A stretch of DNA of 64,000 nt from Drosophila persimilis (lineage: Eukaryota > Arthropoda > Insecta > Diptera > Drosophilidae), in assembly GCF_003286085.1 (NCBI RefSeq), contig NW_020825327.1:1-64000 (forward strand), read 5' to 3'. How positions within the stretch are numbered: position 1 is the first letter of the stretch; every line of letters starts with the position of its first letter. Below, in pieces: positions 55,618-64,000 of this stretch. Made by a program: the position numbers and the translations under genes. The notes below the pieces were generated by a model. The model saw nothing but the letters and a program-made list of their open reading frames with translations, had not been told where the DNA came from and made no database searches.

Positions 55618-56349
55618 ATAATCTTACTAATGTTCACCGTCCTACAGTCTACCGGACAGAATATAGAGATAGATCCCATCAACTCAAGGAATGGATATCT
55701 CATATTCAAAACAGATACCATTAACATACCCATTAATTATGAATATCATTATTTAACAATTAATATAACAAGAATTGATAAGCTATCACAGACATCTAGT
55801 GCTCGTGGGGAACGTCAAATCGTCCCTAAAGAAAAGCATGAGAAACCTCCAGTAGGTCCCAAAGAAAGCGGTCTGATCCAGCAGTCCTCGAAGGATTACA
55901 GCAAACTGCTTTCACTATGCTTTCACGACAAAAGACCATAGTAGAGTCCGTTAAGCGCGAGTCCGTTAAACGCAAAACAACTTTCAGAGCCGGAAGGACG
56001 CACATCAAGTGATTTGATAAAATCACTATGGACTCAAGCACAGGAAGTCCACTTCACAATTCATGAGGAATACGAGGACCCAGTGGAAGGAGGATATGAC
56101 ATCGAATCCTACCTAACACTGGAAAGTAAGGTCCAAAGAGCATTGGCAAAATCAGCCACACCAAACACGGATAACGTGCATCTTCCACGCATCAGCATCC
56201 CGAAGTTTGATGGGGATCTATTGAAATGGACCCAGTTCTTCGATCTGTTCTCATGCATGGTGCATGAGACCAACATGCCTACGGTGAAAAAGATGTGGTA
56301 TCAGCCAAGCCAAGCATCACACACTGCTCCACATGCAGTCGGGCGCTGA
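55606..56349 (+). pseudogene. Env start joined to BEL-like element 2 gag, right copy
   Basis: 55606-55941 and 56014-56349 repeat the left-copy frames at 51463-52206 without visible repair. Confidence 0.75.
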
Positions 56350-57456
56350 CGCTGAGTTGCCGTCGCCGAGCACGGAATCGACCCAGCATGATCCTGCGAG
56401 TGCCCTAGTAGCAAGGAAATATACTAGCCCTCCCCCCTCGAGTCAGAAATCTCAGCCTAGCCAGAAAGTGTTGCTACCTACTGCCCTCGTCCATGTAACA
56501 GATCGTTATGGAGCACTTATCCCATGTCGTGCCATTTTGGATTCTGCATCACAGTCAAACTTTGTAACATCTAGACTTGCTAATCAGTTACAGTTGGATC
56601 ATCGCTCGTCTTATGTTAACATCTCCGGTATCGGAGATTCCATTCTACCTTCGAGCAAGTCTGTACATATAGTTGTACAATCCCAGGACGCAAGCTATCG
56701 AGCTTCCTTCGCTGCAATTGTCACCAACTCAATTACGGAAATGCAGCCTAACTACGGCATAGACGCAAAGGATTGCCGAATAATCTAAAACTAGCTGATC
56801 CTAATTTCTCCAAGCCCCATCATATCGATCTGCTGATAGGTTCTGGTTTGTTCTTCGATTTAATATGCGTCGGACAGATTCGACTATCAGACCAATTGTC
56901 AACATTGCAGGAGGCAAAACTTGGTTGGATAGTGTCAGGAAGCATTGATAGCTCGGAGAATAAGCGTGCAGCTTTAGCCGCTTTTGAAAATTCCTCTTGC
57001 ATCTCTATTGACGATTTTCGACCCACAACGCTGGAGTACCAAAACTTAGAGCAGCAATGCAGGAAGCAGCTGCTCGAGTGCCAGGTGCAAGTGGAAAAAC
57101 TGCGATCGGAGAATCAGGAACTGCAGCGCGAACTTTTCGATATATTAAAAACCTACATATCCACGCTAAATGAAATTCAACTTTCAACAATTTCTACATT
57201 GCCGAATTTCCTGCCATTCTATGCAATTACAGAGGTTCCCGATGATCAAGATGTAATCACGACAGGCCGCCTTCGTAAAGAAGCGCCGATTGCTGCATTC
57301 GACGATCATCCCAGCGTAGCCGCCAGCTGCGCTCAAGCAAGCATCTTCAAGAGGGCCGTTGGAAAAATAGCGGTTCTGCCCCTTCAGGATGGATCTGTTG
57401 AAAGCCTTTGCCTTCCAACGGGGGGTGAATGTTCGGAGCAGAACCCAGCCGATTAG
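56333..57456 (+). pseudogene. BEL-like element 2 protease and coiled-coil pol remnant, right copy
   Basis: 56333-56788 is the protease frame (AILDSASQSNF). 56773-57456 (227 codons) repeats the coiled-coil frame and includes nine more codons of linker (LADPNFSKPHHID) that the left copy lost, confirming the BEL linker identity. The two frames overlap by 16 bases. Confidence 0.7.
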
Positions 57457-57745
57457 CTGCTGGCCAAGTATCACCTAATTCTTGGCCCTCAGCCGCCCCT
57501 CTTGTTTGTTACTTATGTCTATGTCACTCATTTGTTTGTTAAAGCTTTTGCGCTTGCTCGCTCTTCGCTATCTCTGCTTTGCGTCTGCCTACCGACATCT
57601 GCCGAGCGAAGCTGCGCTTAGCGATCGGAGCGGCAATGTAAAGGGCAGGCAAGCCACACTTGCAATTTGGATGTCACGCATTAAAGTACATGTCGTAATT
57701 TTATTTCTGCGCCGAGTTTTATTTAAATCAAAATAATTAGTCGGC
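57430..57745 (+). repeat. BEL-like element 2 3' LTR (right copy)
   Basis: Same LTR as 53260-53575. Just to its right (57766-57787) is a small hairpin, GGAGATAAA-AAAC-TTTATCTCC, missing in the left copy. Confidence 0.6.
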
Positions 57746-57829
57746 CGATTGGAGATAAAAAACTTTATCTCCACAGCTCCAATTCTGAGGAAAGCTACTC
57801 TGGTCATCCGTACCCATACGGTTTACCGA

Positions 57830-58682
57830 GGTCGAACGGCATTTTCAGGTTGTGTACTCAGGTACTGCGCAGAGGCACTGTGTGGACCCTTGCTTTAACT
57901 ATTCACCCTGTCCATTGATTCCTCTTGCTTCCCCCCGATCTGGAAGGAATCGTTTATAAGTCCTCTCCATAAAAAAGGTAGCAAGTCTGACGCAAAAAAT
58001 TATAGAGGTATAGCAAAGTTATCCGCTGTTTGAGAAGGTTTTAACTGCGCACTTGCAACATCTCTGCAAGTCACTTATATCTCCAACTCAGCATGGATTT
58101 ATAAGGCGGCGATCAACCACCACGAACTTGGTAGAGTTTACCTCTTTCATTATTAAAGGCTTTCAAGGTAACTTACAGGCGGATGTTATTTACACCGACT
58201 TTAGCAAAGCATTCGACTCTGTAAACCATTCCCTTTTAGCGCATAAACTTGACCTTTTAGGGTTTCCGCCCGACCTCCTGAGATGGATTTCTAGCTATCT
58301 TTGTTCCAGGTCTCAAAAAGTCCTCTTCAAAAACTCCCTCTCTTTACCAGTAACGGTTTTTTCGGGAGTACCACAGGGCAGCCATCTAAGATCCTTACTC
58401 TTCTCACTCTTTATTAATGACTTACTTAACATACTTGCGAGTACTTATGTATGCGGATGATGTTAAAATCTGTGTCCAGTATAAAGAAATTTCATTTCAT
58501 TCTCGCTTGCAATTCCATCTCAATAACTTTCAGTCATGGTGTTATGCAAACTTGTTACACCTTAATGCCTCGAAATGCAAAGTTATGACATTTCATCGTT
58601 CTAGCCCCTTGTTGGCTCCCTATACCCTATTTGGTGGTTCTCTTGAGAGAATTACCCTGGTGGATGATCTGGGAGATTAATC
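57830..58682 (+). pseudogene. CR1/Jockey-like element 3 RT fragment, right copy
   Basis: Frames 58053-58460 (TDFSKAFDSVNH, SGVPQGSHL) and 58417-58680 (YADDVKICVQY, LNASKCKVMTFHRSS, ERITLVDDLG). It extends about 200 bases past the duplicated segment, showing that the original locus was the right copy. It ends at the boundary with an inverted mdg3-like element. Confidence 0.82.
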
Positions 58683-60841
58683 TTATCTGATGTGGCATGA
58701 AGTATTCGACCTTTTCTTGTCCGGCGGGCTCTATTGCCTCTAAATGCCCTAACTGGCGATATTCTTCAATAAATTGAACTATTTAAGTAGGAGTCACTTT
58801 CACACTGATTACGCCAATCTGCCCATTTCCTTAATCGGCATGCCTCTATACTACCCTCATACGGTATTTGACTTATTTGGCAATTTTCAATGTCATTTAA
58901 CACATATCTGTCGTTCTGCAATACCTTTTTGATGATGTACGGACCCCTGTACTTCGGAAAAAATTTTGTATTTGTACCTATTGTGGTGTCAATGTTTCGC
59001 ATTACAACGAAATCGCCTTCCAAGAACTCAATATGTTTTTTTTTATTCCTTTCAAAATACTTTTCACTCTTCTGCTGACAATGCTCGATTTTATCCAAAG
59101 ATATTTTACGTACTTATTATAATTCGCTTTGAGTTCGCTCTTGTTTGTCATCTAAGTATTCTGTTAACGCGTCAATATTACAGCCCCTCTGTTGGACTCC
59201 GAATAACAACACTGAAGGCAATTCTGTCGTGGTCGAATGGACTGAGTTATTAATTGCATATTCAGCCTTTATCAAAAGTTTGCTCCAATCTTCGTGATTT
59301 ATTGGCTCAGTTATTTTGGCGAGCATAGCTTTCATAGTTCTGTTTACCCGATCTACCTGATCATTCGCTTGGGGTGAAGCAGTTGCCACTTTCACATTTC
59401 TATATTATTTTCTAACAAAAATTTACTGATTTCTAATTATGTAAAACACGTTCCTCTATCGCTAATAATTCTACGTGGGCGACTATAAAATTGAAAATAC
59501 TTTGAAAAACATGTGTTGACTTCTCTAGTGCTTGTCGTATTTACAGAAAACAATTTTACAAATTTCGTACAGGCGTCAATGATAACTAATACATGCTTCT
59601 TCTTTGATATAACAGCGGGAAGTGGTCCAAAATGGTCTACGTGTAAGGTATCGAATGGGATTGGTCGCTTAGGAATATTGTGAAGTGTTCGATTATTCGC
59701 ATGTGTGGGGACTGAAAACATGATACAACTTAAACAATTTCCTATAAACGAATCGATTTTAGATCTCATATTCGGGAACCAATAATGTCTTAAGATTTCT
59801 TTCATATATTTCTCAGTTCCTAAGTGACATAAGTTTTCGTGAACTCTTCTGATTATTAGCGTTTCCATTTCAGCTGGGACATAAAACAACTCAACGTCGC
59901 TCTCACCTATTTTATAAATAATTCCATCGCACAATGAAAATTTCTTAACAGGTCCATGCTCCAATTGTTCTTTTAATTTTCCTATATGGTTGTCCCTGTT
60001 TTGTGTTATCTGAAGCTGAAGATTAATGTCGTCACACTCAATCACGGAAACTATTCGGTCTTTATTATCACTTTCCTGAATTGTCACTATTGGTTCATAT
60101 TCAAAATCTTGATTAAGCGCTGAAGGATATCTACTTAAGGTGACAACATGGGGCATATATTTTCCACTACGATGTTTTAAAGTATAATAATAATTTGCTA
60201 GCTCTATGGCCCATCTGGCGATATTTGAATGAAGACGTCCCTTTCCTAAACATAAAACTACTGAGTTACAATCTGTTATAGTTCGAAACGGGATCCCTTC
60301 TAAAGAAATTCGAAATTTCCTCAATGAATAGATCACCGCCAACCTTTCCAGTTTGAAACTTTCGTATCTTGCATATTGTTTTGTCGCTCTCTGTGAAAAA
60401 TATGCTGTTGGGTGAAACTTATTGTCATCTTGTTTCTGCAACAAAATTCCACCAAAGCCTTCACTACTGGCATCACAATGCAATTCTGTTTCTCGACTTG
60501 GATTATACAGAGCTAATACTGGGGGCGTAATCAAATTTTCTCGAAGATTTTCAAAAGTTTGTGTGCATTTGTCTTGAAGCTCGAGTAAGCAGGAATGAAA
60601 CGCCTAAAATAAGAGAATAATCCTAAAACCTTTTGCATTTCATGGCGATCTTTTGGCAATGGCAGATGCTTAATGGTTGCTGTGTGTTCACAGTTTTGGC
60701 TTATTCCTTTACCAGAAAGGGTACATCCCAAGAACTCAATACTTTCATAACCATATTGACATTTACTAACCTTAATTTTTAGTCGATATTCTGCGAGAAT
60801 CCTTAAAACTCTACCTACTGTTATAAGATGTTCGTTCAACG
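58683..60841 (-). mobile_element. pol: mdg3/blastopia-like gypsy-superfamily pol remnant
   Basis: Minus-strand pol 3' half: RT thumb (60531-60839: FLGCTLSGKGIS, FSYFRRFIPAYS), RNase H (59900-60534: HCDASSEGFGGILLQK, then AIELANYYYTLKHRSGKYMPHV), integrase zinc domain (HENLCHLG, CLSC), catalytic core (LHVDHFGP, IISDRGTCFT), then after a break 59117-59395 (ATASPQANDQVDRVNRT, with the catalytic Glu position read as Asp or Gln-Val-Asp) and 58766-59098, the C-terminal GPYIIKKVL segment. Stops and frameshifts separate the parts. gag, protease, RT palm and LTRs are missing. The mdg3/blastopia affinity is from motif style and is tentative. Confidence 0.82.
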
Positions 60842-60989
60842 ACTAGGAACCTAAAGCACTTTGAAGAGAATAATAGAGGGAGAAAAGTCACCCACTATAA
60901 AACGAAATTCAAAAGAAAGAAAAAATCTAATAAAAGTAACTACGATAATTGCAGAGTACCCCAGAGTACTGGGAATCCGGAGCTACAAC

Positions 60990-62352
60990 ATGATTAAGAT
61001 TATAATCTTACTAATGTTCACCGTCCTACAAGCTACCGGACAGAATATAGAGATAGATCCCATCAACTCAAGGAATGGATATCTCATATTCAAAACAAAT
61101 ACCATTAACATACCCATTAACTAACAATTAATATAACAAAAACAGATGAAACATATCAGAGTTTACTAGAACAGGCAACCCAATTTGATAACGAAATCCA
61201 AGTTCAATATTTAGTCGAGAAATTGCAACGTGAATTCAACGGCATAAAAATAGCCAAAAGAAACAGAAGAGGCCTTATAAATGCAGTTGGCACAATATAT
61301 AAATATCTATTTGGAACGTTAAATCAAGATGATAAGGTCGAATTAGAAGGGAAATTAGACAATCTGGCTAGCCACAGTGTTCAAGTTAACGAATTAAACT
61401 TAGTAATTCAAGCAGTAAATTCCGGCATAGAAGTTGTCAATAAATTAAACAAAGATAATGACAGAAATAAGCAACTAGAAATATTAATATTTAACCTTCA
61501 AAATTTTACTGAGTACATAGAGGATATTGAATTAGGCATGCAGCTAACAAGATTAGGTATCTTTAATCCAAAATTATTGAGGCAGGATTACCTGAAACAC
61601 ATCGATTCAGAGAAATTATTAAATATCAAAACATCTACTTGGTTGAAATCAGACTAATAATTTCCAACATCCCACGAGAGATCAGAAATATTCCTATACT
61701 TAAAATTGTTCCATATCCAGATGAAGATAATAACATCCTCACTGACCTAACGCAAAACAATTATTACATTCTAGAAAACGAGTAATATGAGAAAGAATCA
61801 AAACGAAAAATAAATGACGAATGAATATCAGGAATAGTCAAACAAATAGCAACAAAATGTCCATACACCAAAACACACCAAAACCTTCAAATAAGTTTCA
61901 TAGAACCCAATATATTGTTAACTTGGAAATTACCACAAACCATATTATACCAAGATTGCCTAAACCAAGAAATAAAAGTAGAAGGCAACGCATTAATAAA
62001 AATAAATAATTTCAGTGTACAATTAAATGAATTCTTAGTATCTAACTCAATACCAGAATTTGCACAAAGCATATACATCAACAATAACGTAACAAGAATT
62101 AAACCATTGTCTTATTTGCAAACCAAAGAAATCGTAATAGAAAATACCCGATTGAATAATGTATTACATGTAAGCTCAATACTGTTACTTGTCATAATCA
62201 TAATAGCATTAAGTTACAAATTGTTTAATCTAAGTAAAATCAATAAGCCTAAACCCGACTCCCACATAGAAACATCTTTAGACGAAGACGGGGAATCCCC
62301 AGCGTGCACAGTTTTAGATGCACCTGAGCTATATCCAAGGATAATCGCCTGA
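60990..62352 (+). pseudogene. env: Errantivirus 2 Env, near full length but broken
   Basis: Signal peptide at 60990-61060. An 18-bp-scale deletion near 61123 creates a stop. Main frame 61223-61657 carries the RNRR cleavage site followed by GLINAVG. Stops at 61655 and 61783 and a gap near 61868 follow. 61915-62352 gives the C-terminal ectodomain, the transmembrane anchor (SSILLLVIIIIALSY, about 62175-62220) and a short cytoplasmic tail. Domain order is that of a complete insect-retrovirus Env, but several disruptions prevent expression as one protein. Confidence 0.85.
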
Positions 62353-62365
62353 GGACAGGCTTAAA

Positions 62366-62379
62366 TCTAACGATGGGGA
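62366..62379 (+). other. Errantivirus 2 polypurine tract
   Basis: TCTAACGATGGGGA directly before the LTR start AGTGACATAT. It would prime plus-strand DNA synthesis. Confidence 0.65.
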
Positions 62380-63010
62380 AGTGACATATCTATAGTCCAT
62401 GCTCCGCATACCCTTATCTATGTCTGTTACCCTGCACCCACATACTATAAACAATCCAACACCCTCAGCATCGAATCTCATAAACAATCCCACGCTCGAA
62501 GTGGACCACTTGTAGCCGATAGCCGGCAATGTAAACAAACACCCTAAGCTAGGAGTCGATCATAAAACAATAGATGCCGCGTATCCATCCGCACTAGAAT
62601 CACGCCACCCTCCAGAGATCAATTACTAATCGATTCTCAAGAACCACGCCATCATAGCTCACCAATCAGAATTGGGCACAAAACCAAGGAGGCCATATTT
62701 CAGCCACCCCCAAGTAATGCAACACCGATCATACGCAGCGGAAGCCTTTCCCACATATCGATCCAGTCACGTACTCCATCACCAAAGCCGAAGCCAACGC
62801 CTCCGAATCCCAGTCCGAGCATCGTAATACAAATAGTCTACATCTAAGTAAGCAGTCAGTTCTGTTCAAGACAAACGTCAATCGCGACACCGTCGGAGAA
62901 TTCACCCAAGTTAATTCCGTTTAATACACTATCTAACCATTGTACGCTAAGTTTAAGTGAATAAATAAATCTAATTGTAAAACTTAAACTCGATTGTCGC
63001 ATATTTTACT
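62380..63010 (+). repeat. Errantivirus 2 3' LTR (631 bp)
   Basis: Begins AGTGACATATC and ends ATTTTACT, parallel to the errantivirus 1 LTR (AGTGACATATC ... GTTAACT). AATAAATAAA at about 62961. Internal blocks such as TAATGCAACACCGATC and ATCGATCCAG are shared between the two LTR families, so they are related. Confidence 0.88.
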
Positions 63011-63014
63011 ATAT

Positions 63015-63595
63015 ACAAGTTGTTGCAGAGGGCTAGTGTATTGTGAAACCGCCGAGTCGGCATTACGCCGGATGTCGAGTTCAAATTTCGATGCTGTTTA
63101 TATTGAATGTGTAGTCGGTTGTTTATGCTGCGGTAGGTAAAGTGTTGAAACAGTCAAAGTGTTGCGATGGACATTTCATTGTCCGGATTGAACAACATAG
63201 TCATTTAGAGGGATATTGCAAGTGTCCGAGGGGGTTTAGGTGGCGATGCTGCGGAACCGTTATCGGTAACTCCCGCGCATATGTGGTGTCGGATTCCTCC
63301 TCTGCACGACCGCCAACTGTTTATCCGCTAAATCAGATATCAATTCCCGTTGATCTGGAATATATTGACCCTTTCGAACTCTGTGGCTGGGCTTTAGCCG
63401 TTCCCAGCAGCTGCACTGTAGCCCGTGTTTATTCATTACGAGTTTTTTAATCTTTACATCTTCAATCGAGCTTTACATTTTTTCAAAAATGCCTCTGTAT
63501 ATAATCGGTAGTCCAGGAATTGCACTTTCCTCTTCTGGCGCTGCATTCTCCCAATAGATTGGATTAAGCTCGACAGTATCAGAAAAAAAAGACAA
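63015..63595. other. Unassigned sequence with a 102-codon frame
   Basis: About 580 bases between the errantivirus LTR and a DINE-1 copy. One plus-strand frame (63142-63450) is Cys/Trp-containing at its start and reads PLNQISIPVDLEYIDPFELC in the middle. I do not recognise it. There are no copies elsewhere in the window. It could be a fragment of the element or gene into which the errantivirus inserted. Confidence 0.35.
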
Positions 63596-64000
63596 GGGGG
63601 AACGTTGTTAGTTGCTGCTGCGACCGCAACTCTACATTTATACCCGATACATAGTCAGTATGGCTACATTGAGCGACAATGTGTGCGTGCGAGAGACAGA
63701 ACGTGTCATCGGGCGCTACGTAGCCAGAGCAAATTGATTTGTTACCTACAATAATGATGCGATCTGATCTAGATTCGGAAATCTGGTGGATATGGTCAAT
63801 CTTTATTATTGTGCCTGTTTAGTGTTCTCGTATTTTCAATATTGTGGATGCCACAGATTTTCGATCTTTGTTGGGGCGGAAGGGAGTGGGGCGAAATTTT
63901 TAAATACATGTTTTATAGTGAGATCTAACATTAGTGTGGATACCAAATTTTGTTGCTCTGGCCAAAATAGGCTCTGAGATCTGTGGATGCCACAGATTTT
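63596..64000 (+). mobile_element. DINE-1-like Helentron copy 2, 5' part
   Basis: Starts GGGGGAACGTTGT like the copy at 13809, followed by the GTTGC...GCAAC hairpin, TTATACCCGATAC, GTCAGTATGGCT and the CACAGATTTTCG repeats. It leaves the window at 64000. Same orientation as copy 1, moderately diverged from it. Confidence 0.82.

Larger units (their letters stand above)
54341..58478 (+). repeat. 4.14-kb tandem duplication, right copy
   Basis: Matches 50198-54340. Differences: 27 more bases near 56788 (absent left), about 46 more near 57767, and a loss of about 77 bases near 57847. It therefore preserves sequence that the left copy has lost, and the reverse. After 58478 the CR1/Jockey-like RT continues past the breakpoint. 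Confidence 0.92.
60850..63010 (+). mobile_element. Errantivirus 2, 3' end with env and 3' LTR
   Basis: Last codons of pol (NRGRKVTHYKTKFKRKKK region), env, polypurine tract and a full 3' LTR. It begins abruptly next to the inverted mdg3-like remnant. The only copy in the window that preserves the 3' end of this family. ATAT follows the LTR (63011-63014), in line with the family's target preference. Confidence 0.88.

Overview
The window looks like constitutive heterochromatin of a Drosophila-type fly genome. I find no convincing single-copy host gene. At least 95% of the sequence is nested, broken and repeatedly duplicated transposable elements. Two arthropod-style errantivirus families that target ATAT, BEL/Pao elements, LOA-clade and CR1/Jockey-like non-LTR elements, and DINE-1-like Helentron copies carrying the TATACCCGATAC signature point to Drosophila. 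The LOA plus DINE-1 combination would fit the obscura group, perhaps a Y or neo-Y, but that is inference.

Layout. 1-2925: decayed 3' part of a LOA-clade element with reverse transcriptase and RNase H, plus strand. 2945-29334: tandem array of an RT-less BEL/Pao element on the minus strand. It has four units of about 4.66 kb, one LTR between successive internal regions, and ends on the right exactly at an LTR terminus. An errantivirus (gypsy/17.6/297-like, 7572-15123, target duplication ATAT) sits in the LTR region between units 1 and 2. Its gag and pol are intact and a candidate -1 frameshift signal is visible, but env and most of the 3' LTR were lost where a DINE-1 copy lies (13809-14920).

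29335-51635: second, more recent LOA element (5' UTR, ORF1, start of ORF2) fused in frame to a CR1/Jockey-like element, followed by integrase and env pieces of a second errantivirus family. This compound is present three times head to tail: A 30011-37658, B 37659-44740, C 44741 to about 51635. Copy C carries a 472-bp solo LTR (49968-50439, target duplication AGAC).

50198-58478: independent 4.14-kb tandem duplication (50198-54340 and 54341-58478). It contains errantivirus integrase and env, a BEL-like element in which most of pol is replaced by a short coiled-coil reading frame, and a piece of another CR1/Jockey-like element. 58683-60841: minus-strand mdg3/blastopia-like pol remnant. 60850-63010: 3' end of the second errantivirus with env, membrane anchor, polypurine tract and a full 3' LTR. 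63015-63595: unassigned. 63596-64000: another DINE-1 copy leaving the window.

The region's main theme is repeated tandem amplification of dead composite elements. Three unrelated unit types (4.66, 7.1 and 4.14 kb) were each amplified, and shared frameshifts show this happened at DNA level, not by retrotransposition. The best coding content is errantivirus 1 gag-pol. The most unusual objects are the 1331-codon LOA/CR1 fusion frame, the 50-bp templated patch in BEL unit 1, and the coiled-coil BEL derivative.
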